DNA of 64,000 nucleotides, taken from Seiridium cupressi (Eukaryota > Ascomycota > Sordariomycetes > Amphisphaeriales > Sporocadaceae). The position numbers and the translations under genes are program-made. Positions 1 through 9,736 of the stretch are shown here, piece after piece. The notes under the pieces were generated by a model, which was given only the letters and a program-made list of their open reading frames with translations, did not search any database and had not been told where the DNA came from. Each line of letters opens with the position of its first letter. Positions within the stretch are counted from its first letter, which is position 1. The stretch covers positions 248,001 through 312,000 of the forward strand of contig JARVKI010000002.1 of assembly GCA_036674765.1 (NCBI GenBank). The letters are read 5' to 3'.

Positions 1-347
1 GCAAGATGCTCGATGGGCCCAGTTTCTCAGACGCAAGCCTGACCGGCACGAGCAAGAGCGCCGTTCGCGAAGATGCTGTGAGTGCAAGTCTGGCTGGTAT
101 CGAGGGCACTGCCACGGGCATGATTGAGGATGATCCTAACGTGGCCACCGAGTCCCAGAAGCAAGCGACACGAAGCAGCGAGCAAAAAGTCATATTCGCC
201 ACTGGTGGTATCACAAATGGCCGACAAGCTTTGGAGATCTTGAATGCGGGTGCCAGTGTAGCTATGGTATACACCCATCTCGTGTATGGCGGTGCGGGTA
301 CGATTACTAGACTCAAGGGCGAGATCAAGGAGAGCCTGAATGCATAG
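1..347 (+). CDS. Dihydroorotate dehydrogenase, mitochondrial class 2, C-terminal end (partial)
   Basis: This is the 3' end of a gene that begins before the window. The frame is open from the first bases to the TAG at 345-347. The last 50 residues carry the FMN-phosphate binding part of class 2 DHODH: VIFATGGITNGRQALEILNA, then GASVAMVYTHLVYGG. This enzyme oxidises dihydroorotate to orotate in de novo pyrimidine synthesis, at the inner mitochondrial membrane with ubiquinone as acceptor. The roughly 60 residues before the motif are Ser/Thr/Glu-rich and poorly conserved, like the linker insert seen in many filamentous-fungal DHODHs. The catalytic Ser and the N-terminal membrane helices lie outside the window. 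The gene converges on QCR10. Confidence 0.9.
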   Translation, partial: KMLDGPSFSDASLTGTSKSAVREDAVSASLAGIEGTATGMIEDDPNVATESQKQATRSSEQKVIFATGGITNGRQALEILNAGASVAMVYTHLVYGGAGTITRLKGEIKESLNA

Positions 348-950
348 AGAAAACGAACAGCGCTATTAGGGGGCTTGAGATCCAAGGGGTTAGTAAAACG
401 TGTACAGTACGACAATACAGCCTTTTCCGTTTGTACGCGTCATGATAGACTAGGTAAACCAAGTTAATGCCAGACAGGCTGGAGGGCATAGAAAAATGAT
501 ACAGATATGCAATTTTAGAGGGCCTGGACAACTTATACCTGTCTGCTGCACCGTCTTTAATGTACTCGTAACTTTCTCATTCAAACTTTTGAGATAGCTC
601 CACCCTCAACAGGATTGAATCAATCTACTTGTATGTCCAGGACTCAACTCTTCGATGTTCCTTTGCTCATGGATTGGCCTGGGATGGCATAGACTGTAAA
701 ACAAGAAGACGCGTTCTGATATCTTGAGACGCTGGTGGTTTCTCCATTAGGTGCATGTCGAGACGGAATCGTATAACGCAATCCACAATAAGAAGCTTGT
801 CAGAAAAGGAGGTCGCAATGTCTATTGTGTCATTTTATACAGGAGCCGCTTCGCCATGCCTTGCGGTGAATCTCTCTTCATCCAATATCCCATGTGCGCT
901 CATTACATCTCCCTCATGCCCCCAAGTTCCTTGGTCTAGAATCGAGTCGC
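348..950. other. Convergent intergenic region
   Basis: This is the 3' flank of the DHODH gene (plus) and of QCR10 (minus). The short ORFs here overlap each other in several frames and show no recognisable motif. I see no RNA gene or repeat. Confidence 0.6.
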
Positions 951-1572
951 TTAGAAGGGGTTGTCCGAGGCGGGAATATCCTTGACGAAGTAGCCACGGA
1001 GACCGGGAACCTTCATCAGGATGTCGTTCTGTACTCGCGGGATGCCGGAGGCGTAGAAAATGACGGCGAAGAGGGCGACACCTCCGAAAGCACCGGCCTT
1101 GAAGCCACTGTTTGTTTTCCCGAGTTAGCATCCCTTGTCCCATGTCCGTGTGTATCTTGCTCAGTGTGCATCTTGCTCAGTGTGACTCAGGCCCAGTCGC
1201 CCAGCGGAGACGTCTCGCAGGGCAAATGTATTTCATGTTCGGCTGTCGACAGTCGACAGTCGAACGGGGCAGGACAGCAGGGTCGCTTACAGTCCAGTCA
1301 ATTGCTTAGGAGTCCATCCTCCAACGTTTGGCCGGTAGTGGTACCTAAGGAAACCCAGTCAGCCATCACATTCAACCTTCTTGTTGTTCGTCCTGATCGC
1401 CATCTTGTCCACCAAGCACCACATCTTCATTCTGCTGCACACCATTCCACCTCTTGCTCCTTGCACTCTCCGATCCACCGACGCAGCCCACGATGCCGAC
1501 TCTGGGCCGCGGCCGCACCTACATCCCCAGGGAAGACTTCGGGAAGACGGTCGTCAACTCACTTCGGACCAT
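951..1572 (-). CDS. QCR10: Cytochrome bc1 complex subunit 10 (QCR10-like)
   Basis: The model has three exons on the minus strand: 1572-1523, 1344-1291 and 1107-951, giving 86 aa. Introns begin GTAGGT and GTAAGC and end TTAG and ACAG, and the second has a GCTAAC branch point. The joined protein has the fungal QCR10 layout: a short N-terminus, YHYRPNVGGWTP, one membrane segment (FKAGAFGGVALFAVIFYASG), then IPRVQNDILMKVPGLRGYF and the conserved ending PASDNPF. The family is a small single-span subunit of respiratory complex III in the inner mitochondrial membrane. The last two exons are secure. The first exon (MVRSELTTVFPKSSLG) is chosen because it gives a good donor and the right phase, but a different start is possible. 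Confidence 0.75.
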
Positions 1573-2729
1573 ATGGGCTCTTGTATGCTGGGTAAGCGGG
1601 ACCGGGAACCTGGATAACGAGCCGTTAGTACAGAGCGAGCTTGAGGGCGACCGGGAGGGCTATCAGGTGGTCGACTGGAATCCCAGGGAAGCAGAGGAGG
1701 AGGTCGAGATGCCTCAGTATTAACGTACGTTCTTGGCCATTTTGCCTGTGGATGTGCGCGAACAGAGGTGGGTGTTCAATTGCAGTTTTTGTTCGCTGTG
1801 ATGTCTGGTGAAGCTAATGGTCGGTTGAGGTTCTTGCGCGAGATTCTTTGTTTCCCCGGAATCAGCCGGCGCACCGCCACATTTTGCATTGAAATCACGG
1901 AGAGCCCATTGGAGTCACCAGCCACGGGCGCCACCTTGGACGCACGGCTACAATTGTAGCTGCTGCACATCAATCCGCACGATCGTCAATCTTGGCTGAC
2001 CCAGATGTCAGTTCCTATGGCATATCGTTGTTGCAATCTGGATGTGTTGAATGGCTTTTCATCTTCTTTGCCTACTAAATCACGGGCAGGTACCCACCAA
2101 GAGTCACCTTGTAGGCCACCTCGACCTCCACATCCTGGAAGAAAGTTCACAGAGCCGGAGATCATGAATTGGATGCTCAAATAGGAGACTTGATTGGGAA
2201 GTAAAGGCTAGGGAGTATGACATATGGCTTTTCGCAGGATGTCACACGACATGATATGACAATAGCAACATGAGAAGAGAAGCATAGATAATAAGACTTT
2301 CCTCACCAGGATGGTTCTCCGGACGTGATACCACCTAGATATGACCCACAAAGCCTCCTCGAAAGAACGACACGCGTCTGTGGCATTAGTTACTGCATAT
2401 ATCGGGTTCCTTTTACAGAGCGATGAAAAGAGTTTTTGTGACATTATGGTATATGTGACCCGCGTAGAACCAATATCTATATTCGGGATGTGCAATGCCA
2501 TAAGGGTGCACCATAGCGATTTCAGCCGGGAATTCGAATAGGGAAACAATTTAACTAACGAGAACAGTGTATAAATCTAATCGTTTGATCTAACAAGAAT
2601 TGAGTGGTATAATATGCCTAACTGTACAGATTGGAGGTATTTAGCATTCTAAATATGCTGAGCCAATCCAGAACGCCACGATCCATGCGTCAAGTCCATC
2701 TAACCTCAATCCCTCCTGCTCTGCGGTTT
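1573..2729. other. Intergenic region between QCR10 and the flavin monooxygenase
   Basis: This is the upstream region of QCR10 (minus) and the downstream region of the monooxygenase (minus). It is AT-rich from about 2200 to 2640. I recognise no gene, RNA or repeat. Confidence 0.55.
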
Positions 2730-4319
2730 TTACTGTTGCGTCTCTGCCGCTGTCTCGGGTCCAAACCACCTTGCCAATTCTATCCTCGCCAGGGCCAGAT
2801 CAGGCTCGCCTTCAGCTACCCAAGCAACAATGCCATCAGGTCGGACCAACAAAGCTCGGAGGCCCAGCTCATCCTTGACATCGTCAGTCACATAATCGAC
2901 CTTTGAATGCCACTTTTGGGCAAGATCTGACAGTGTCGATTGATCCCCATCACCAAAGTTAATGATCAATCCGCGGCCTGACCTCATCCGCTCTCCCAGG
3001 CGGCCAGATCCATCAGTGAACTCGAATTCAGGCACACTGCGGCCTACCAGTGGATGCTCCTTCTGCTTTTCGTCTGTAAGGCCCAAGTCGTATCTCTGGA
3101 ACAGACCCCAGAAGCGCTCGGTCATGTAAGTAGTCCCATCTCTGGTACTGATCAGGTCCTTGATCACTTTAGTTATAGCCTGACTGTGCGGATCGGGCTT
3201 CATGGTTGTGACCTGAGCACGCGTCCACTCAGTCACCCATGCTCCAATAGGATGGCGTTCTTGTGTGTAGGTCTCCAGCAGATCCGGAGGGGCAGACCCT
3301 GTGACGACGGCGCCCAGTTTCCAACCTAGATTCATCGCATCCCCGATTCCGGCGTTTAGACCCTGGCCTCCCAACGGTGAGTGTATATGGGCGCTATCGC
3401 CAGCAAGCAGAACGCGGCCCTTCTTGTAGGTCGTGGCGAGCATGGAACGATCCGTATATGTTGAAGTGGTCCCCATACTTTTGACAGTGATATCATCCAA
3501 GCCGGTGACGCGTCGTACTATGACTTGGAACTCCTCTTTCGTGAGCTCCTTGGAGCGGTCGTACACACCGTTTGTCATAGGCTCCATTGCAATGAAATGG
3601 CCCGGCCAAAATGTTGCATACATCCCATTTTTGGTACGCTTGAACGCGCGCTCGATCCTGTTCTGCGGGTCTTCAAGGTCACACATGGCGGTGTATCCAT
3701 TCAATTCAGCGTCGGTTCCTTTGAAGTCGAACCCGGCAGCTTTTCGAATCCGGCTCCGACCTCCGTCACAGCCCACGACCCATCTCCCGCGAAAGACTTC
3801 GTCGTTTGCTGCGTGTATCACTACTTCCTCGCTGTCGTCCTCTTGGGTAAGACCTGTCACTTCCACCCCTGCGCGGACCTCTACGCCAAGCTCTTCAGCA
3901 CGTTGCAACAGTACGTCGACGACCCTGCTAAGATTTGTGATGGTAGGAACAAGTGATGGACCGGCCAACTTATACTTCCAGAAGGGAGCGGATTGATCGA
4001 CCTTGGCGGCATCCAGCATTATGCCTGCAAAGTGCCCGGCGAAACCTGACCCCTCAAGGTCTAAAGGCCGCTTCGCCCACTGCGTTGGCGTGATGACTTT
4101 GTCGAGCAGCCCACGACGGTAGAATACCTCGTTCGACAATGCGTTCATTCCACGCGTGCCGAGCGGTGCTGTTTTCCAAGGGTTTTCCGTATTATACAGG
4201 CCCGGGTCCCGCTCGAGGACCAGTACCGAGACATCACCTGCTAAGCGCAATTCGCAAGCCAGCAGGAGACCAACAGGACCGGCCCCCGCAATAAGAACGT
4301 CGTAAGTCTTGGTGCTCAT
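2730..4319 (-). CDS. FAD-dependent aromatic-ring-type monooxygenase (group A flavoprotein)
   Basis: A single exon codes for 529 aa, a normal length for the phenol hydroxylase/TetX-like family. The N-terminus holds the Rossmann dinucleotide motif GAGPVG (residues 12-17). The DG motif GCDGGRSRIRK is near 183-193, and the GD motif LLAGDSAHIHSPLGGQGLN near 304-322 binds the FAD ribityl chain. The C-terminal 80 residues (GRGLIINFGDGD... LLVRPDGIVAWV) look like the degenerate thioredoxin-like domain of this family. Such enzymes hydroxylate aromatic or polyketide substrates with NAD(P)H and O2. The substrate cannot be read from sequence. No signal peptide is visible, so it is probably cytosolic. The first in-frame ATG is used. 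Confidence 0.88.
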   Translation of the reverse strand: MSTKTYDVLIAGAGPVGLLLACELRLAGDVSVLVLERDPGLYNTENPWKTAPLGTRGMNALSNEVFYRRGLLDKVITPTQWAKRPLDLEGSGFAGHFAGIMLDAAKVDQSAPFWKYKLAGPSLVPTITNLSRVVDVLLQRAEELGVEVRAGVEVTGLTQEDDSEEVVIHAANDEVFRGRWVVGCDGGRSRIRKAAGFDFKGTDAELNGYTAMCDLEDPQNRIERAFKRTKNGMYATFWPGHFIAMEPMTNGVYDRSKELTKEEFQVIVRRVTGLDDITVKSMGTTSTYTDRSMLATTYKKGRVLLAGDSAHIHSPLGGQGLNAGIGDAMNLGWKLGAVVTGSAPPDLLETYTQERHPIGAWVTEWTRAQVTTMKPDPHSQAITKVIKDLISTRDGTTYMTERFWGLFQRYDLGLTDEKQKEHPLVGRSVPEFEFTDGSGRLGERMRSGRGLIINFGDGDQSTLSDLAQKWHSKVDYVTDDVKDELGLRALLVRPDGIVAWVAEGEPDLALARIELARWFGPETAAETQQ

Positions 4320-6225
4320 GCTTTTTGAAAATTGTCTGATCAGGAAATTTGTGCGTGAAGAACAAGTAGGTTTCGAGGGTCAAGCTCCTGTTAGAGCTAT
4401 GGTGGGAAGGAATTATAGAACTGTCCAGCTCGTCGGGCCATCGACGCCCCTATATATGGTTTTGAACCACACGAGTAAGAAACGAACCAGACATGTTGAT
4501 TCCATCTAAACATGCGGACATTCGAAAGATTCCGAAATCTGCGGCCAAGTAACTCACCCTCCGGGTTCGTCCCCCTTACGCTGTCGTTAACCTTGTTCGT
4601 AAGCCGGGGATTAGATGTACCCGAACTAGCCAATTTTAGCGCCAAAAGTGCTCACGCGCATGCCTATTCCCCGGCTACTTAGACCTTGACCTAGGCTTCA
4701 TATCATCGGCCGTGATTAGGCCTCATCTAGCACTAGTTAACACTGTAGGCAGATTGCCCTTTCAAAAAGTCTCTCGGAATCAGAGGCGGACCAAGGGTGG
4801 TGTCTCAACGGCCGACTGGCTACATTGTAGTGTCTCAAAATCCGAGAAGTGCGGTCAAAGACCGGAGGGTCGTCTCTATGATCCGTCTCGCCCCAACGAC
4901 CCTAGGTTTTAGGCAAACGAACCAATCAACTACCAGTGGTCTCCAGCTCCTCGCTGCACTACCCAATGCGGCAGAGAGGCATGCTGAACCCTGATCCGCG
5001 CCGCAGCGAGTTGCAAGTGTATACCCAAGTATACAAAGCTCAACCTCACCTCCTGAATAGAAGCCTTGGTTGAGTCCCACCAAAGCACTACCTTGTGGGG
5101 CTATTTATTCCATCTCGGCTCTCGAAGCATAACGTGGGCTGCGTGGGTATACTGTATGTCCACGCAAGAAGCAGCCAAAGTTTCATGATCTACATCGAAT
5201 GCTCCCACCTGGCAAGCAAATACAACCTTTGCAAAACTCTTTGGAGTGAATCGACGCGGATAGAAGATGAACTCGAAAAAAAAAACTCGCCATATTTGTC
5301 CATACGCTGGCATTTTGTCGTTCTACATACGGCCATCAGGCCTGCCGTTGTTTTTGTGGTGCTTGGCTGGGAATCAGCCCATGCCAAATAAGCCTTGGAC
5401 TGGGATTGGCCAAACACGGAGAGGGAGAAATGAACATAGAAACATTTCCATGCAGTTGCACCTGGGCTTGCAACTTGGAGATTACTTATCCAAGTAACGG
5501 ATTGCCCGACCTTTTCTTGCTCTCGAGCTCGGGTACAATGTACCAGATTCGCATGATGCAATTTGAAGACCGAGTGGCCATAGTACAAGAGCATTGGTCC
5601 TCCGTAGAGATGCCCTGAAACTGAGGTCATATCTTGTTGATTCAATGCCTTGAGTGCAGCTTGACGTCGGCTGTCTGAATCAATGCCTGGCATTCGGAAA
5701 GTCGGCACCATCGGACGGTCGGATCATCGGATCATCCAGATTGATTGAAGCCAGCACACACGTTCTCCTGCCTTTGCGTTTCGAAAACTAGAGCTCAAAT
5801 TGATCTTGTGTCAATCAATTAGCACGCATGATAGATGTACATATGGAACCAAGGCAGAAGCTTTCGTGGTGCAAGACTTCGCCTCGACTTTGACGTAGAC
5901 CGTCTCATCATCGTGGAGTAGTGGGGTCGACCCTGCCAAGATCCGCTAAAACTGTGCCAAGTTCTGGCCCTGAACGGTAGTGCATGCTTGGCTTTGGTGA
6001 TCATTGATGACGACAAACATATACCGAAAGGATGCAATACTGTAAATCTGCGCCCGAGGGGTTAGAGGTCAAGATATTATGTCATATCAGCTTGGTTGTA
6101 TATAAAAATCATCCTTTTTCGCAAGATTCCTTAATTGTCAATCTCCATTCAACGGTCTAAATAAACGAATCTTCACAAACTTCCCAAACGCAACTTCAAC
6201 CATCTCTATACTCCACTTATCAATC
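4320..6225. other. Divergent intergenic region
   Basis: This 1.9 kb stretch separates the divergent monooxygenase (minus) and the small acidic protein gene (plus), so it holds both promoters. A TATATA stretch near 4451-4456 lies about 130 nt upstream of the monooxygenase start and could be its TATA element. The several ORFs of 60-170 codons have no family features. Confidence 0.5.
6099..6107 (+). promoter_or_regulatory. TATA box of the small acidic protein gene
   Basis: TATATAAAA lies about 120 nt upstream of the ATG at 6226. It is followed by an A/C-rich leader (caaact, caacttcaacc) typical of strongly expressed fungal genes. Confidence 0.55.
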
Positions 6226-6504
6226 ATGTCTGGAATTATGGGCGACCTCGAGCAAGCTGCTGGCAGCAAGATGAACAAGGACGCGCAGCCCGGCGACAAC
6301 ATTGAGCGCACCGCCGACCAAGATGTAAACCAGGGTATGTGGCGCTTGGAAACCCGCTCTATATCATGATCGGTGCTAACGCGACTGCACGCAGAGGTGA
6401 ACAAGGTCGCTGGCGATGCCGGTGTTCCCCAGGGCGCCGACAACACCATTGACCAGGCTGTCGATGGCAAGGTCAACTCAGACATCCCTGGTGGAAACAA
6501 CTAA
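6226..6504 (+). CDS. Small hydrophilic hypothetical protein, 72 aa
   Basis: Two exons (6226-6334 and 6395-6504) are joined across a 60-nt intron with a GTATGT donor, a GCTAAC branch point and a GCAG acceptor. The protein starts MSGIMGDLEQAAGSKMNKDA and ends NTIDQAVDGKVNSDIPGGNN. It is rich in Asp, Asn, Ala, Gly and Gln, has no hydrophobic segment or Cys, and is probably disordered. It resembles the small uncharacterised proteins of filamentous ascomycetes that share the xVNKVAxDAGVP and DxxIDxAVDxKVN motifs. I do not know a function. The TATA box and leader suggest strong or stress-regulated expression, which is inference only. Confidence 0.75.
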
Positions 6505-6709
6505 ACGAATATCACGAAGCGTTCTGATTTCATACAAGATATGCAATATGGCTATATAATTGATCAATAGCACATTAGCATAATACGATCTTGTCGAAGT
6601 AAATATAATATTTACAGCTACCAATTAGGTACTTCTAGTACAGCTTCGTGAATGATTTAATTTAACCGTCTACTCCAGTATATGGAGACTAGGGCATAGA
6701 CCATGCACT

Positions 6710-8964
6710 TTACAGGCTCAGTAAGAGGTCAACCAACTTGGGGAAGATTGGTGTTCTAGACATTGTTAGCATTTGAATAGGTAGTGATATACCCAATATG
6801 GAGGAAGAAACTTACCCGAGACCGCTAACAGGATCCCATCCAGACGCCGTCGGGAAACCGGACGAGTCGCAACCGGGGTTGGAGCCTTCCGTGATGTCAG
6901 TGAAGACCTCCGGGTGGGCGTACTATCACAGTTGTCAGTCTATATCCCTTTGAAAATGCACGCGCTGGGATCGTCTTACCAAGGTAGGCTGAATAAATCC
7001 AACAGTACTCTTGTTGGCAGCGATGCGCTGCTCGTTGACAAGTGTCAGGACAGCACCCCAAATAGGCGACGAAAGCGATGTGCCACCAACGCGAGCCCAA
7101 ACCCCCTCGGTGAACACGACGTAGTAGTCACCGATGGCAGAGACGTCAGGGTAGCCGCGGCCGCCAATCTTGTACACGCCATCACCGACATCGCTGAAGT
7201 TGGTGCCGGCGTCTTCGTAGCCTGTGAAGTTCAGGGTGACTTCATCGAAGTAGGCCGAGATGGCATCCGTCTGCCAGTCAGGGGCATCGAAGTAGTTGGA
7301 GAAACCACCGCCGCTGTAGAAACGGTCGGTGGAAGACTCGTAGTACGTGGTTTCGTTGACATGATTGAACTGCGTGGAGCCAACGGCCAGGACATAGGGA
7401 CATGTCGCATCGGCGGATGGGTAGAAGACGGTCCCATCAGGACCAGCACAGCCGTTCTCATAACCGAAGTCGCCCGGGAAGGAAGCGACTCCATAATCAC
7501 CGGAGGATTCGAGAACACTGACACCTTGCAGACCAAGTTTCATGATCTCATTGCACTGGCGCTTGAGGTAGTAGGCAGGCAGATCGGCCTCGCCACCACC
7601 ATAAGAGATGGTGATGACATTCGTTGGCTCGTAGACACCGCACTGCAGCTGACCAGTGTAGCCACCAGGATTGGGGTCTGGGTACACGGGGTCGAGACAG
7701 GCAGGATCGGTGCAGTCGCCAGTCTCGTTGTAGGCAGAGTACGTGCAGTACGAGCCGTCAATCGCGTCGAAGAATGTGTTGTAGAAACCGAAGTAGGGCG
7801 TACCAGCCTCGGTTTGATTGATCTCGTAGTATTCATCGTCAGTCTGGAACAGCACGGTCTTTTGAGGCCAGATCAATGGCCAGGCGGCCTCGAAATCCAA
7901 GTCGGACTCAACTCCAGCGTCCTCTTGAGTATACCCTGGAACGTCCTCAACAGCGCCAATGGCACCGTCGACTAGTCTCTCTTCGGGATAAGTGCCCTGA
8001 GGGATGTAGGGGTAGAGTGTTGCGAAGAAGGTATCGAGATCCTCCTTACTGTAGTGGTCATCCAAGGACTCGAAGATTCCGAGCTCATTTCCAGGTGTGG
8101 CAAGAGTGTTGTTGGGAATGCTGTACTGGGTTCGGATGCAATCAGCTGTAACGTACATATCGCAGACGGTGGAGTTCAAGGGTGGCAGGCCGGTAGCAGC
8201 ACCCTTCTCATCGGTGAAGAACTCGAGGTTGGTGTACATGGGCCTGACTTCGCGCTTCTTGAGGGCCTCTCGTTCCTGGCGACGCTTCATCGTCCTCAGC
8301 TTTCCGGGGTCAGCCCGAAGCTTGACGCCGGGTGTGATGTAGTCGATGTGGTCACGCAGCTCGAGGGGCACATGGTATTCCTCGACGCCCACCATCTTGC
8401 TGCCGGATGCCGAGTGTTCGTACTGGAAATAATCGGTGGCCAGAAGCTCTTCAACCTCCTCGGCGTGTGCATCAAACTGGACCCACTGCTTGTTGGCCGA
8501 GAGCGAGATCTTCTCGGCAGCGAAGCCAGCACCGACCAGCCATTCCTTCACAGCCTTGACGGTGTCTTCGGACGGCGCGAACATCTCAATCACTTCGTCA
8601 GAAGACATGTGCTTTCCATAGTCTGACGATCTCGGGTCGGAGCTAATGAATCGTATTATGATCGGTATTCACACATGTATCACATTTCAGCTTACATCTT
8701 GGCCAGATGGCGCGCTCCGACATCCAGGTTCCGCTGCGCGAGACCGATACGCATAGGTAGCAGTGCCCGGGCCGGGACCTTATCCTTCTTCTCCCATTGC
8801 CGTCTCCAGTGGGGAGCTTGACGCTCGTGGAGTCCATGGGTAGCTGGCACCTCACGCTTGCTCGTGGCGGTCACTGCATCGCTGCCGGGGTTGGAAAGGG
8901 GACTAGCTACGGCACCGAGGACAAGACCGCTCGTAACAGCGACGGCAAGCTGTCTGAACAACAT
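6710..8964 (-). CDS. Secreted sedolisin-family peptidase (tripeptidyl-peptidase-like, S53)
   Basis: Four exons (8964-8696, 8642-6980, 6922-6816, 6755-6710) code for 694 aa; introns are 53-60 nt with GTAAG donors. The first in-frame ATG gives a signal peptide (MLFRQLAVAVTSGLVLGAVA). A pro-domain follows, recognised by SDPRSSDYGKHMSSDEV and AEEVEELLATDYFQYEH. The catalytic domain has the Glu/Asp pair in ESDLDFEAAWPL, the SYGGGE block, the oxyanion Asp in SSGDYGV, and the nucleophile in GGTSLSSPIWG. The C-terminus (GSNPGCDSSGF... ASGWDPVSGLGTPIFPKL) is the calcium-binding end. These enzymes work at acid pH and release peptides outside the cell. The pro-form length and motifs are complete, so it should be active. 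Whether it acts as an exo- (TPP) or endopeptidase cannot be told. Confidence 0.9.
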
Positions 8965-9736
8965 TCTGCAAAGCTTGCGACTATCCTGTACATTCACGTT
9001 GGGGAATTGAGAGCTCTCCTGATCACTACCGGGCGCATAGTGGCCCTCATGATACTTATACGGCGATATCAGTGGACCCGTTATCCAGCCTGGGCGCGTA
9101 GAGAAGCAGGTTTGGGTTTACTATGTACGTCTTCGATTGCTGATAGTCTTCATCGTCACCCATGGCCGTCTGCATCGCGTGCTCTATGACGCGGACGGTC
9201 CCAGTTGTTCCAGCAGTGATATCAGTGATATTAATCTGCTTGTACTAGGTTGCTGGTGTCACCTTCCTTGATAAGAAGGATCAGCGGTCCAACCCCTGCT
9301 GGATCTCTATCGCTGGACGGATGGATCCGCGGGCAAGGACCCATTATATCGTGCAGCAAGAGTCGAGGCCCCCTTGGCAAAGGCTTGTAACCTACTGTTA
9401 CCCAGGTCAAGCTTTGCTTGGTAACTTGGTTCACGCAACGCAATTTCGAGTGGAGTTGACCGTTCGATGTATGCTTATCTAATTGAGGTTTCAGGTATCC
9501 GTCCTTGGAGTTTGCGCTATCGAGAGCAACGGTGTAACCTGGGGGTATTTGATAAACTTAGCCCCTGCCACTCGCTTATATTTCCGACTTCGAACCCTTT
9601 TCAGCACGGATCCTACATTACCACGTATAGGAATAGACGGGCTGTACTGGGTAGGTGTCGATGGAAGAAGATAGACCGGGTTTAAACCCTAATCCTCGGG
9701 ACTTGTCTACGGCATCGGAATTCTGCCGTCCTTCCT
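8965..9736. other. Intergenic region between the sedolisin and NACHT genes
   Basis: This is the upstream region of the sedolisin (minus) and the downstream flank of the NACHT gene (minus). The short ORFs have no recognisable motif. Confidence 0.5.

Noticed and set aside
1493..1723. Plus-strand ORF beginning MPTLGRGRTYIPREDFG
   Set aside because: It overlaps QCR10 exon 1 and intron 1 on the opposite strand and has no family match; treated as antisense chance.
3433..3996. 187-codon plus-strand ORF
   Set aside because: Antisense to the flavin monooxygenase; no motif.
6914..7975. 353-codon plus-strand ORF
   Set aside because: It lies antisense to the sedolisin catalytic domain, where all peptidase motifs read on the minus strand; a shadow of GC-biased codons.
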